A stretch of DNA of 64,000 nt, taken from contig JNVV01000012.1 in the NCBI GenBank assembly GCA_000733355.1, positions 196,851 to 260,850 of the forward strand, written 5' to 3'. The notes under the pieces are model-generated. The model saw only the letters and a program-made list of their open reading frames with translations, was not told the origin of the DNA and searched no databases. Positions 11,735 through 24,839 of the stretch are shown in pieces (the first letter of the stretch is position 1; the number at the start of each line of letters is the position of its first letter). The stretch is from Falciphora oryzae (Eukaryota > Ascomycota > Sordariomycetes > Magnaporthales > Magnaporthaceae). The translations under genes and the position numbers were made by a program.

Positions 11735-14700
11735 CCAGAAGGAGCGGTTGGAAGGACTGGAAATGGTATATTTTGGAGAGGCTAGACGAGCCGTCGCTCG
11801 GTCTTGTCGGACGCTTCTTGAGTGTAGATTTAAAACGACCGGAAGCCGGACCCTGAGCATGGATTTCAATCGAACGCCTACGCCCAACTGGACGGTCACT
11901 TTATAGACGACTGGGACCCACCCATTTGAGAGGCTGTTAGTACTTCAAAATTGAGATGCAGGTTCCACTGCTGTTGCCTGGAGGTCGGGCTGCGTTGAAT
12001 GCAGAGCTGCATCAATTGTTCTCGAGGTGATGTGAGGGGAACCCAAGTGCCGCGCGATCACGTGAAGCCCACAGCCTTGACCTCCGTCCGGGAACACCTG
12101 ATATTCGCCGTGCCTGTGCTTGAAGTATGAAGCCCATAGATATAAGATTGCGTGTTAACTGAGCTAAGGGTAGTGGTGCTTCAAATTCTACTTGGCTTTA
12201 AGGGCTCAATGGCTTCTTTTATAAGTGGGGTGTGGTACGAGCTGTGCCCTTAGATCCGTGATCGGTGTAAGGTTGTTGGTTGCCATTGTCCTGCCCAGCG
12301 TTCTGCTGGTCAGCTTCCGATTGCTTAGCGTCTTCGAGAAGGTAGGGTGGATGTGGCAAGGAGGTGAGGCGAGGTGAAGACAAGGCCGCGGAGTACGGAT
12401 TCCTCGACGGCAGGGCTCCCTTTGCAGCCACGTTCCCGGTAGGTACACAGTCCCTACTGTTCTGGTGGGATCCGGGTGTGCGCAGCGCGAGTGGTGACAT
12501 TCTGTGAAGAGAAGCCCATGTAGTTATGGGAAAGAACAGTAAAAATGCGTGTATATATATATGCATCAAAAACATGGCTCTCGCATCGTGAGAAGCTCCA
12601 AAGTGCAAATCAGGTGCACTGCTTTGACGCAAAAGCTGGTCAGTCAACATGCAGTAAATCAGTGGGTGCAACTGGCATGGGCGGCACGGACTTCTCACGA
12701 CTTACCCATTTCATTGAACCGTTAACCACGGCCTTTGGCGCTCCGCGTGGAACAAACAGCGAGGTTGTCAGCGCTGTAGGCCAGCAACGAGACGGGATCC
12801 AAGTGATGATTATGGGTTCTTCTGATCCCTGGGCTACGGGGAAGGTGGGCAAGACATGTTTACCGAGTTGCGAGACTAGCACACATTTCCGCAATGCGCT
12901 CGATCCCAGCGTCCTTTTGGCCACTACCACCAAAACACTCCGGTCACACTGGCTTAAGGCTACGTCCAAGAACGTCTTGGTCTTTTCTTCGAGAGGAACC
13001 CTTTCCCGCCGCTACTACAAAAGAGTGTTCGGGACGCACCCGGCTCGTATCTTTTAAGGTCTCGGGAGGAAGTGTTTTACGGAGCGGGGGAGTCGACAGT
13101 CACGGCGCGCCTGTCACCGCGTGTTCTAAGTACACCAACGGTGCCCAGTGGCGGGAAAGCTGATGGGGTGGCTGGGTTGTCTTGGCTTTCACCGCTTCTT
13201 CAACTCATTTCCCATCCCACTGGTGGCTTGGAAGACTTATATAGAGGTCTGAATCTGGGTTACCTACCTAGCTATGGTGTCAAACTGCTGGTGTGATGAC
13301 GACCTGATTGCAATCAAGATGAACCATGACGCCAAACGGTCGCCACTTTGAACGATGCCGTTTGGAGATCTAACAGGCCCAGACATACCCCTGAAAGAAC
13401 CGCGTCTGCCTCTTGTCATGGCGTTTGGTCAAGCATAGTCAAGTATCAAGCCTCTCAACGCCATGTTTGCACCGCATGGGTTCCATGCTTTCTCGCCTTG
13501 GAGACAACTTGGCCTGCCTCCTACATAGTAATGTCCGTTCCAAGCCACCACTCTCTTTGCGACGCCAGCCCCGCCCAGAAGTGCTTATCCTCCAATCTTG
13601 TCTGTGGTGGAACGGCGGCGCGCAGCTCAGTCACTGCGGGCGCGAAACACAAACACAACAGCATCGAGAACGGGGGGACCGCGTGCGCTGGGTGTAGGCT
13701 GACACAGCTCGGGCAGAGAGAGAGGCATACTCCGCCGGAATCGCACAAAAATGGTGCCCGATCTCGTTACACGGCAACACTCCCGCACGGGGCCGCGGCC
13801 TGTGCTACTGTACGGCCGGTTTTCTCGTTGTCCACCAGCCACGCGAGTTGCACGACCCGGCCTCCTCCGCGCCAGGCCACACGTCGCCCCCATCCGTGCT
13901 TTTCATCCAGCATCGTTGTTTGATTCAGACGGAGAAATTGCCATCAGCATTTCCTGCCCAGTATAAGTCAAACCGCCCCTTGGCCTCGCCAGGCCGGGAC
14001 CCGAATGTTCTTGAGCTCTTCCCGAGACTTTGCCCAGCTTGTGCATCCTCGGATCTAGCTGCATAAAATTAAACAAAACCAGAGAGTTAAAAAAGGAGCT
14101 CCTGTTGATCACTGATAATTAGAGCGAATGGCGTGTCCGGACTGCAGCCCGGGTAGCTCAGCTTGTGCGACACTGGCCCCTGGCTCAGATCAGCCCACAG
14201 CCTTGGCCACGACGCCCGCGCACGCAGGTCCAGCAGTTAGATACAGGTACTCGGGCAAGCCTGACAGCTGTCGACCTCACGCTTCCATCGCATTCCAGCG
14301 GCAAGGGCCATGCAGGGGGCATATCGGGGCGCTGCAGTCGTCTGACGATCTCGGAAGAGGGATCCGTTGCTACCCCCGCAGCACATTGCCGTCGGCCATG
14401 GAAAATACCGCCCAGATAAAGGGAAACAGGGAAAATAATTTGCACGGTCGGCTTGGAACAAACAAGCTCGTGTCGAATGCGGAGGCCTTGTCTCTGTTGC
14501 CCTTGCCTACCTTGTGAGGCCTCGCTGTCCCGCCTTCGGGATTTCTTGCAAATGGCGCGACTGTGAATCCAAGACCTCGAGGAGCGGTGCCTCCGGCCGA
14601 GATGTTATGTTCCAGTCGAGGAGTACGGTGCTCATCTCTCTGTCTTCTCCATTTCACCACTCCCACAAGCCCGGTCTCAGAAGACCTTCTCCCGGCCAGG

Positions 14701-16134
14701 CCGTCAGACCCTCCAATGTCTTGTCGCCAGTGTGACAAGGGGACCAGGCTCTGGCCTGGCCACCTGAACCCGACTCCTGTCTTCTGCCGATCGACAACGC
14801 AGAGGAGAGGACGGAGAGATAGCTGCCAGAGATATTGCTGCTCGACGATCTGGGGCGCACAGGCACAGCATAGATGGGGAGGGAGCCTCGGCCGGGCTCA
14901 TCGATGATAGCGTTGATGCGCCGCCAACAGGGGAGGTGCACATACAAGCTACGATGCTCAAGAGACATGTTTCTAGTCAATCATCGCCGGTGTGTCGGCT
15001 CGTCGCTGTACCACCCTGAAGGCCCCTAGGGATCGAGTGCCCCTCCGATTTGTTTGCAGGGCTTCAACATGTGCGAATCGACAATGTGGTCGTCATGCGC
15101 CGCAATCCCGTTTGCTCTCGTGTTTGTCAGTCTCTCGATGCAACTGGCCAGGTCGGAGCAAACAACATACCTCGACTTCTTGTATGATGCATACCTATTT
15201 CAACCGGGACTGTAGCTATAGGGATGTGTCTATGTTCCGAGGAAATAGGTAGGTGTAATTATGGCGCAAAGTGGTATCAGCGCCCGCCACCCATCCCGTC
15301 GTTTGTCCTTGTCTAATGATGTGACTTGCAGGATTGCTTTGTTTGTTCTTGATATCCCCTTGCTTACCCCATCCGCACCCGCCTCGGCGCCGGCGGTAAA
15401 AGCTGAGGCGGGATCAAATTTCAACACGGGCGCCACAACGGGTGACTAAAGGCGGGAGCCCGCGTCCTCGCCTTTGGCGTCGCTCCGGCCTCGACCGCCA
15501 TCTGGCTGGAGAATCTCTGCGCCCGTGGCTTGCTGCAGATCGGAATACGCAGGGTGCGGAAGAGGACGAGACCCCATAAGCCACCACTATACCTGAAGTA
15601 CCACGGGATTTTCTAGGGTCACTGATCGTCCCGTGTCGTCATCCGGAAAGGGCTGGGAGATGGGAAACGGACGGGAGAGGCGACGGGCCGACGCGGCAGG
15701 GGTGGGAAAGACCAGGCACGGCATGCGGCTAGCTGGCTGTCTCCCAGACCTGCGTGGCCGGCACCTCAGGCCCTTGCAGCACAACGGCAAGTGCACAGCA
15801 TACGCATATGCGGGCTCAGGAGAGAAGTCGCAGTGGAGCAGGCAGTGATCTCTGCTATCGCTCGGATGTCGTATCATCGAGACGGCAAGGCAAACGGGAC
15901 TTGTATAAAGACTCGGTTGGCATCCGCCCAGTTCTCGATTCGAAGTCTGGATGTCAAGGAGCAGGAACTTGCCCTCGCCGCGGGTCCCCTTTCTCTGGTC
16001 ATCGATCTCCCTCACTCTCCGAGGTCCCTGAGGTGGCTGTCCGACACAATACCTCCTCGATCCCCCACACTCGTTTTTCACACTCGCTTGCACCCTCCGC
16101 CTCTCCAGGCTCGCACTGAAAACTGTTGCCGAGC
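11735..16134. other. Intergenic region between sirtuin and mucin-like gene
   Basis: It holds the sirtuin promoter side and then about 4 kb without a supported gene. Open frames up to about 190 codons occur around 12545-13057 and 13348-13923, but they lack recognisable motifs and the strong G/C third-position bias of the real genes here. A TATAAA at about 15904, some 225 bases before the mucin-like start codon, could be that gene's promoter. Confidence 0.5.
11900..11905 (-). promoter_or_regulatory. TATA box of the sirtuin gene
   Basis: On the minus strand TATAAA lies about 165 bases before the preferred sirtuin ATG (11734). Transcription starting some 30 bases downstream would leave a leader of roughly 130 bases and would disfavour the earlier ATG at 11860. 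Confidence 0.4.
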
Positions 16135-18580
16135 ATGCGCGGTCTCACTCGCTTCGCCCTCGTGGGCTTGGGGTAATTAAGCTTAAGCTTTCCTTCATGC
16201 TTGTTCCAGGGTTCCGTCCGGCCTTGTCTCGTGGATGGGACGTTGAGGCGGACATTTCCCTCTGCGGTCTCTGTCTCTCGGGGCCCTATCAAGTGGCTTC
16301 CAGGAGGCTTCAGCCCATAGTCAAGCCCATGCCCAGAAGTGTGAGCCTAGAAAGCTGAATCTCTATCTCCTTTGCAGCTCGAGCCTGGTCCAGGCTGTGC
16401 CGCACGCCCCCAGCTATGGCGGCAAGACGGTGACTGTGACAGTCACGCCCGACTGTCCCACACCTTCTTTGCCCACCGTGACGGTCTACCCGTCCACTTG
16501 CTACACCGGGTCGACCACGTCCACCACGAAGAGCTCGACTTCGAATGTGCCGACCGGCCCGTCGAGCTCGAGCTCGGTGCCCACCACTTCAACCCCTGGC
16601 ACTACTACCTACACCTCGAGCACTGAGCCGTGGTCGGCGACTCACTCCAGCACTTCGTCGACCATCACTACCAGCAGCAGCAATAGCACCTGGACCTACC
16701 CCACGTCCTCTGGCTCTGCCACCTCTGGGACCGGGAGCACGACCACCCCGGGGACCCTGACCTCCTCCTCCACCACCACTCACTCCTCGCTGACTACCAA
16801 CACGCCCATCACCTCGTCTGGTAGTACCACCAGCTCGTCGACCTCGGAGACTTCCAGCACGATCCCCTTCTCGCCGTCTTCGTCCTCCACTGGAACCTCG
16901 TCTACTGGGAGCTCGTCTACCTACACCAGCACGAGGAGGACCACCCTGACCTACAGCACCATCACCGGGACCGTCACGACGTCGTCGAGCATCCCGCTGA
17001 CCACGCGCGGCTCGAGCGTCGTCACTGGCCCCAGCACGACGTCCAAGTGGACAAACATCACTTCGCACTCGACTGGCGGCACCACCTGGCCGACCACCTG
17101 GCCGCCGTTCTCTACGTCCACATCGACAACTGGCAGCGCCAGCTCCAGCACTGGCACGACCACCACCGAGCCATGCGTCGGCTACGGCTGCACGACCGCC
17201 TCGTCGTCCACAGGATCCACGACGGGCACCGCCACTACGGAGACGTCCAGCACCATCCCCACGTCGCCGTCGAGCTCCACCGGCACGCTCACCTCGAGCA
17301 CGGGAACCTCGTCGACAGAGACCACGACTGGCAGCAGCACTGATCTGACCACCACGACCCGCACCCGCACCACCATCACCTCGACGAGCGGGACGACTTC
17401 GGTGCCCAGCAGCAGCAGCGGCTCGTCGACCTACGAGACCAGCAGCACGATCCCCACGCGCGGCTCCAGCAGCTCCAGCTCGACCGCGACCACCGACACG
17501 CTGACCAGCACGACGGGAACCAGCAGCCTCCCCACCACCCCCCCGACCACCTGGTACCCGTCGACCACGACCGGGAGCACGGTGACGTCGCGGTGCAGCA
17601 AGTCGCGCAACACCACGTCCAACACCCTGACTTCGTCCACGCTCACGACCCTGACAACGAGCTCGGGCACCACCACCGTGTCGTCCTCGACGCTCCCGAC
17701 CACGGGTAGCACGACCGGCTACAGCAGCAGCAGCACCTCGGGAACCACGTCCGGCACCACTGAGTCCTCGTCGACGCTCCCGACTTCGGGAAGCACGAGC
17801 AGCAGCAGCACCGCCACTATGCCCTCTACCAGCGGCAGCAGCACTGGCACGATTCCGTCGACCAGCGGCTCGAGCAGCAGCACCGGAACGGTCCCGTCGA
17901 CGTACAGCACCACCGGTACCCTGCCCACGTCCAGCGGAACCAGCAGCTCTAGCGCGAGAACTGCGCCGTCGACCAGCAGCACCGGGACCATCCCGTCGGC
18001 GTACAGCAGCAGCACTGCCACCGTTCCCTCCACCGGCGGCACCAGCAGCACTGGAACCATCCCCTGGACGTACAGCACCAGCACGGGAACCGTGCCGTCC
18101 ACCAGCGGTACGACTAGCACCAGCACCAAGACCGTGCCGTCCACCACCGTGAGCACCACCAGCTCCTCATCTTCGTCGTCGACCTCCTCTACCATCACCA
18201 CCACCTCATCCTCCTCCTCCTCCACCGTCACCACCAGCTCCAAATCCTGGGACTCGTACAGCTACAGCTCGTCGGTTCCCCCGACCACGACGCCCAGCAC
18301 CTTTGTGACGTCGTCGCGGAGCAGCACCCTCCCCTGGTCCACCGACAGCAGCAGCACCACCACCACCACCGACACCACCTCGTCCTTCACCCCCGACACC
18401 ACGACCTCCACCCCGCCGCCCTTTACCCCGACCACCTTCACCCCGACGACCGGGACGCCCACGACGTCGACTCCCACGACGACGAGCACGCCTTGGGGCT
18501 ACGGCGACGGCGGCTACGGCGGCGGCTGGTGGGGCGAGAAGGCGCGCCGCAAGCACATGGCCAAGGGCAGGTTCTGGTAA
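16135..18580 (+). CDS. Secreted Ser/Thr-rich mucin-like cell-surface protein
   Basis: Two exons, 16135-16172 and 16378-18580, encode 746 residues. Exon 1 gives MRGLTRFALVGL plus two bases of a Gly codon. After a GTAATT...TTTGCAG intron, exon 2 continues GSSLVQA, completing a signal peptide (basic, hydrophobic, A-x-A-like end). The mature part starts with a short Cys-containing region (TVTVTVTPDC, then STCYTG). More than 600 residues of Ser/Thr repeats such as SSSTGT and TVPST follow, typical of heavily O-glycosylated fungal wall or adhesin-like proteins. There is no C-terminal hydrophobic GPI-anchor signal. The tail is instead Gly/Tyr/Trp-rich (GYGDGGYGGGWWG) and then strongly basic (KARRKH...KGRFW), an unusual end that might bind wall polymers. 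The function is inferred from composition only. Confidence 0.8.
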
Positions 18581-19725
18581 GGGGCAGTGACGCGACGTTG
18601 TCGGGAGATGGGTGGGTAGAACGGGTTCGGCTGTGGCCGGAGGATGGGCCGACGGGGCGCAGCAGCCGTTTCGTGTCTTAGTGCGGGGACCAGGTACGAG
18701 AGCTGGTGGTGGAGGTGGGTTGCACGATCCTCTGGTGGCTGAGAGAAACGGGGATTGGGAGGAAAGAGAGGGAAGAAGACCGTCACGATTGTTTGATCGT
18801 TCGTCCCTTTTGTGTTTTTTTCTCTTCACCCCGACAACTTTCTATTTCTTCTTCGGACATTTTGTTCGCCATTATTTCTTCGATGGTCTCCTCGGCACAA
18901 AGCTGCCGGGGGAATCGGCGGTTTCTCGACGCTCCTTCATGCCAGTTCATTTCGTTTTCCCTTAATTTCCGGTTTTCCTCCACGAAAAAAACATGAACAA
19001 ACCACCAGATCTTCTTTCTTGTTGGACTTTAGATAGGGACCTAATGAAGCGTGTTAGCTGGAGTCGTACACTTCTGCGGATCGTAATCGGTCTTGGAGAC
19101 CAATTCTAGATGCATCAAATGCGTTGTGCGATGCGACCACGCGCGCCGCCTTTATTTGCACGCCAACTAACAACACAGGCCCGTTGGTTGGTGATCTGAT
19201 CTTGGGCTTTGTACTTTTGTCCGCGCCGCTTGGAACCCATCTCGCGTTTTCTCGGTGGATCTGCATCGAAGCTAGGAGATTGATTGGTGGCAGAGAACCA
19301 CGGGAGAGGGTCGAAGCGGGCAGGGGGGATGGCTGGCCTCGCCAAGCCTCTTAAACGGCTGCCTGGATGGCAATACATTTTGCGTGCGTCCTGCCCATCC
19401 CCACAGATTTGGCCTTTTGCCCTGTCCCTCACGCGCTCTGCTGCCTGTCCGCTATCAGAGTCTTGCCCCGTTGGACACAGTCATACAAGCCAACCCTCCG
19501 TTGACGGCCGGCCTTGCACCTAGCGCACACCCACCCGGGCCGGGAAAGTTGCCGGAAGGGACGGACGGAGCCAAACGCCTACTCGCGGAGCAGGCAGGAC
19601 CCCGGCAGCCGACAAGTCTTGACGACCAACCCCGGATCTCCCTCCATCCGAGGAGGGCGTCCGCGCCCGCCGGGGCCAGGGGAGCCGCCGCTGGGTTTCC
19701 GGCCGAGTAGTGGCATGCTTGCGTC
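18581..19725. other. Intergenic region, no gene seen
   Basis: It contains the 3' flank of the mucin-like gene and the upstream region of the four-TM protein gene. No recognisable coding or RNA signal was found. Confidence 0.6.
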
Positions 19726-20688
19726 ATGCCGCCACCGTCGCTGCCCTCGCCCCCACCGCTGTCCGCCGCCGCCGCGACGGACAGCGCGTCGTCGTCGTCG
19801 TCGGCCCCTCCCAGCCGTCGCGGGGATGCTGCGGCCTTGGGAACGCCCGTCCTCCCTGTGCCGTCCACCTCGACCAGGCCGACCCGCAGCGAGCATGGCT
19901 ACAAGCCCGACGCTCCTCCCAATGGATCCCGTCAACGCCGGCGCGAGGATCTGTCCCGGATCCAACGCCAAGACTGGTCTCGCCTCCACGTCGACGGGCC
20001 TCAACTTGACGGATGGTATGTAGTAGCCTTTCCTTCGTCCGGCACCTTTTCAGCCTTCCTCAGCTGGCCACCGCCTCTTGTAGTGATCTGTTAGCTCACC
20101 CAAGCTCGTGGAACTGACTGACCCTTTCTCTCACCTCATAGGTACATCGCCAAGATTGTCCTGAGGGCCTTTAGCTGCGTTTTGATGTTGACCATGGTGG
20201 CCACGTATCTTGTCATCATAATCGCGTCAGAGGGGATGATCGCCTCCAATGTATACGCCAACAGACTGAAAGCCCCTCTTATCAGCGGGATGCACGCTGC
20301 GTTTGGCATTTTTGTGCGTGCTGCCCAACGATGCACCAAGACTCCTTCCACCCCTCCCACCACCGCACAAATGCACTAACCTACCCGCACCAGATCGTAA
20401 CTACTCTGCTTTGGGACATGGCCGAGTTTATCACCATGTGTTGTCGTAAAGGTTACGGCATTACGCCCAAGGCCCATATCGGCATCGAGCTCACCTTGTT
20501 CCTCTGGGGCGCCGGCACCATCTCCTTGGTGACTCTATTGGCTGTAGTCCCGGTCTGGTATTCCAGGTACTCCCCAGCGCGCAGTGGCTATACTGGGGTT
20601 GAGGAGGTTACCTCGGTTGCCGTTATGGGGGGACTCATCGTGTGAGTTTTCTTTCCCTCCATTTTACTTTTTTCTTCTTCTTCTTCTT

Positions 20689-20730
<42 letters not shown>

Positions 20731-21539
20731 ATCAACCTTCTCTCCGCTAACCCTACCACTCCAGAATCATACGATTCATCCTCTTCGTGCGAAACGCAAT
20801 CGATAAGTGCGGCGGTAGGGGCCTAACCCCACGTATCATGTACCTCCAGACCGGAGAGCCGGTTGTGGTCATGCGCAGGCCATACCCGCCGCCTCCCACC
20901 AGGCAGGAGCCAGACATCGAGATGGGCGACCGTGCCACGACTGGAACAGCGGTGCCCGCTGCCGCCCTCAGCTCAACATCGACCCTCGTGCCTTCGCCGC
21001 CCCGACCCTCGCTCTGGGGGGCGATGGAGCGGCTGCTCAGGAGCAAAAAAGCGCCGCCCGCCGTCACGATGGACCGCAGCTCCTCCCCGCAGCCGACAGG
21101 GCCGACGAGCCCCGAGGCGCCAGAAAGCGTTGTGGTCAGCTCGCCACAGCAGCAGCAGCAGCAGCAGCAGCAGCCACAAGAGCAACCGGCACCAGAACCA
21201 GAACAACCTCAGCACCAGACCCACCAGCAGCAGGAACAGCGGCAGCACACATGCAGCCCACCATCCTCACCACAACGAATCCCGCGCCGAAAACCAGTGC
21301 CGACGCGCAGCATGGGCTCCGAGGGCGGCGACAGCTACAGCAGCCCCATCCCCGCGCCCGACTACGAGCCGGACGAGGCCGAGCAGCGGCGGGCGGAGCG
21401 AGGCGAGGCGCAAGCCCAGTGGATGACGCTGGAGGCCATGGGGATCCGGGGCCCGGCCTCTGGGAAGAGGAGAGGCGAGGCGGCCGGGAATGCAGACCGG
21501 CAAGAGGCTGGCAGGCGGGACTTGGAGCACAACAGGTAG
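19726..21539 (+). CDS. Four-TM fungal membrane protein with polyQ tail
   Basis: Four exons (19726-20015, 20142-20313, 20394-20641, 20765-21539) join in phase to encode 494 residues. The first 97 residues are Ser/Pro-rich and hydrophilic. Four hydrophobic segments follow: about 103-125 (CVLMLTMVATYLVIIIA), one spanning the exon 2/3 junction (AAFGIFIVTTLLW), a third after AHIGIE (LTLFLWGAGTISLVTLLAVV) and a fourth across exons 3/4 (VMGGLIVIIRFILF). This resembles four-helix MARVEL-like proteins, but I cannot assign a named family. The roughly 230-residue C-terminal tail is disordered, with nine consecutive Gln codons (21147-21173), more Gln-rich sequence and charged segments. The introns have GTATGT, GTGCGT and GTGAGT donors; the last one contains a CT microsatellite. 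Short spacing between helices suggests an integral plasma- or endomembrane protein. Confidence 0.75.
20692..20727. repeat. CT dinucleotide microsatellite inside an intron
   Basis: About 18 CT units lie in the third intron of the four-TM protein gene, 38 bases before its 3' splice site, where they extend the pyrimidine tract. Confidence 0.9.
21147..21173 (+). repeat. In-frame CAG repeat (polyglutamine)
   Basis: Nine consecutive CAG codons encode Gln in the cytosolic-type tail of the four-TM protein. All nine use the same codon, so length change by slippage is plausible. Confidence 0.9.
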
Positions 21540-22701
21540 CGATGAGACAAGGTCCTGAGGGTGGACCTTGCCATGGCTGTGCCCAAAACTGTTCTTGATT
21601 CTTTGTCACTCTTTTGGTTGCCGGCGTTGGATCCCGTGATACACCCTGTGTTTCTGATTTTTGGCTATACCCATAACTCTCATTGATTTTTCACTTGCAT
21701 GTAAACGAGGGCGGGTCTGCTCTTGCTCGGAAAACATCTTTGACTTACTGCTCACCGGGTTGTACAATACTTGGCTGGACATTGCAGTGAAGGGTGCGAT
21801 GTGCCGGCGGCATTTCCTGCCTACGGCCTCCACAAATATCTGTACATACTCCATCTCTGCCCGCACAAGAAAATCATTGCACCACGTCCCATAAGATCTT
21901 TACCACAGGCGTGAGTGAAGTAGAGAACCGAAGAAATAGAAAAAAAAAAAAAAAAAGGAAGAAAAAGAAGGTTAAACTTCCGTCATTTGGTAGGCTTGGG
22001 TGGATTCGGTGGGGAGTGAGCTAAGGCAGCGTAGAGGGGACGGCTTTGGCTGACGTCACCCGAGCGCTCGAGTGAGATTGACGAGGACAACCTACGGTCA
22101 GCCAGAACACACAGCAGGCCCCATCAGCCGGTGGTAGATTAGCAGATGAGTCTAGTAAGAAGTGGCAATTATGACAGACAGCCTTTGCCCGACCAAACCC
22201 GCGGCTGGGCAATGGATCGGGACGTTGCAAAGCGCACACTGACACGCAGGCGAGCGGCCAAGCAGCCGGCGACAAAAAGGCAAGGGAGCCATGAGGTAAA
22301 AACCGAGAAACGAAATACTGTGATTCGCCACAACGTGCTGGATTGATGCCTGAAGAATATAAGGCCACTATCGTTGACTTATCAGAAACCCAAGCCAAAA
22401 AATTCGAAAGGCGACCCCACCACCAAACACACAGGAATTCCCAGTCCCCCACCTTCCGCCCACGTCAATAACCTTGGAAGGGGTCCATTTGGCCAGCCCT
22501 CCCTCCTGTTGTTCTTGACTCTGCGGAACTTTTTTTTTGTTGTCTTTTTTCGTTTTTCTTTCTTATCAGTTTCTTTGTTCTCCCCGTCGAGACAGTCGAA
22601 GACCGACCTAGCACGCTAGCTGATCGGTTCGACAGAGGGAAATTCCCCGTCCAATTACCCCTCCACAATCCTTCGAGAGCCACTCGATAGCCACAGCAAA
22701 A
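21540..22701. other. Intergenic region; ARB1 promoter and leader
   Basis: A 17-base A run lies at 21940-21956. From about 22495 the plus strand is T/C-rich, as expected for the leader of the highly expressed ARB1 gene. No other gene is supported. Confidence 0.6.
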
Positions 22702-24839
22702 ATGGTGTCCTCCTCCAAGGAGAAGCGGCTCGCCAAGAAGGCCGCCGAGGGCAAGGAGAAGAAGACGGTTGCGTCCCGCTCCAAGGCCGGCTCCAAGGCC
22801 GGATCTAAGGTTGCTAGCGCTGCCGGATCCGTAAACGGCGACGAGCCCGAGCTCGATGGAAACGGAAACCCCATCGGGAGCGACGAGCCCGCCACCGGTG
22901 CCGACAAGGCCGACGAGGTGAAGCGCTTGGCGGAACAGATGGACAAGCACGGCCTGTCTGACCGCGTCACCACCGGTGTCCTTTCTTCTCTCGAGCAAAG
23001 CAAGGATGTCAAGATCACCAGTGCCAGTCTGGTGTTCCACGGCCGCGTCCTTATCACGGACACGACCCTGGAGCTTTCGTATGGCCGGAGATATGGCCTC
23101 CTGGGAGAGAACGGCTGCGGAAAGAGTACCCTTCTCAAGGCCATCGCCGCGCGCGAGTACCCAGTCCCCCAGCACGTCGACATCTACCTGCTCAACGAGG
23201 GCGCTCCCCCTTCAGACCTCGGGGCGCTCGAATGGGTCGTCACTGAGGCCGAGAATGAGCTGAAGCGACTAGACGCCCTGGCCGAGAAGCTTCTGGAAGA
23301 GGAGGGCCCCGAGAGCCCCATCCTCATGGACCTCTACGACGTAAGTAAATTAGCTTAGGCATATCAGCCTTAGCACCACAAATTCTGTTCCCCATTTTCA
23401 CTTGCTGTATCTATGTCAGCGAACATTTCTGACGGATTTCTTCTCGCCTGCAGCACATGGACAAGATGGACCCCTCAACCTTCTCCACCCGTGCCGCCCT
23501 TATTCTCACCGGTCTCGGCTTCAACAAGACCACCATCCACAAGAAGACCAAGGACATGTCTGGTGGCTGGAGGATGCGAGTCGCCCTTGCCAAGGCCCTT
23601 TTCGTCAAGCCCTCTCTCCTGCTTCTCGACGACCCGACGGCACATCTGGACCTGGAGGCGTGCGTGTGGCTCGAAGAGTACCTCAAGAAGTGGGAGCGGA
23701 CCCTGGTGCTCGTGTCCCACTCGATGGATTTCCTCAACGGTGTCTGCACCAACATGCTCGACATGCGTTTGAGGCAGCTCATCTACTACGGTGGTAACTA
23801 CGACTCGTACCAAAAGACTAGGTCCGAGCAGGAGACCAACCAGATGAAGGCGTACCACAAGCAGCAGGAGGAGATTGCACACATCAAGAAGTTCATCGCC
23901 AGCGCTGGTACCTATGCCAACTTGGTCAGGCAGGCCAAGTCGCGGCAAAAGATCCTCGACAAGATGGAGGCCGACGGCTTCATTCAGCCCGTGCACCAGG
24001 ACAGGGTCTTCACCTTCCGGTTCGCCGACGTCGAGAAGCTGCCTCCTCCGGTGCTGTCGTTCGACAACGTCACCTTCTCCTACTCGGGCGACCCCAAGGA
24101 CGACCTGTACCGCAATATCGACCTCGGCTTTGACATGGACTCGCGAACGGCCCTTGTCGGTCCCAACGGTGTGGGCAAGTCGACGCTCCTCCGCCTGATG
24201 ACGGGCAAGCTGTCGCCTAGGGAGGGAGCTGTGACGAGGCACACCCACCTGAAGATGGGTCTCTACTCTCAGCACTCGGCCGAGCAGCTGGACCTGACCA
24301 AGTCGGCCCTCGATTTCGTGCGGGACAAGTACTCTGACAAGTCGCAAGACTACCAGTACTGGAGGCAACAGCTGGGCCGCTACGGCCTGACTGGTGAGGC
24401 ACAGACGTCGCTGATCGGCACGCTGTCGGACGGTCAGAAGAGCCGTATCGTCTTCGCCCTGCTCGCCATCGACAGCCCCAACATGCTGCTGCTGGACGAG
24501 CCCACCAACGGTCTGGATATTCCTACGATTGATAGTCTGGCAGACGCCATCAACGCCTTTAGTGGCGGCGTTATCGTCGTCAGTCACGACTTCAGGTAAG
24601 AACCGCCCACATCTTCCCCGCCTCATTCTGTATACCCAAACGCCCTTCTTCCCCTTTGCCTCTCTCGAGTTCTTCGCAACAACTCGCTGACTCGTCTGTT
24701 ACTCGTCACCAGGTTGCTCGACAAGATTGCCAAGCAGATTTTGGTCTGCGAGAACAAGACCATCAAGCCGTGGGACGGCTCGATAGGAGATTACAAGAAC
24801 TACCTGAGGAAGAAGATGATTTCCGCTGGTGCAGTCTAA
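22702..24839 (+). CDS. ARB1: ABC-F ATPase ARB1, ribosome biogenesis factor
   Basis: Three exons (22702-23340, 23454-24595, 24713-24839) encode 635 residues, close to the usual length of ARB1/ABCF2 proteins. The Lys-rich N terminus ([17 protein letters not shown]) is followed by two nucleotide-binding domains and no membrane segment. The first domain has Walker [10 protein letters not shown] (135-143), signature MSGGWRMR and Walker [22 protein letters not shown], the ARB1-typical form. The second has GPNGVGKST (449-457), LSDGQKSR and [15 protein letters not shown] charged linker separates the domains. In yeast the protein shuttles between nucleus and cytoplasm and supports 40S and 60S subunit maturation. 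Intron donors are GTAAGT and GTAAGA, and both introns keep the frame. The start ATG is preceded by CAAA in a good context. Confidence 0.95.

Noticed and set aside
12545..13057. Plus-strand open frame of 170 codons
   Set aside because: There is no motif, third-position G/C bias is weak and no promoter or splice context was found.
16589..18829. Several long minus-strand frames (Val/Arg/Gly-rich) opposite the mucin-like gene
   Set aside because: They are direct complements of Ser/Thr repeat codons and have no independent features.
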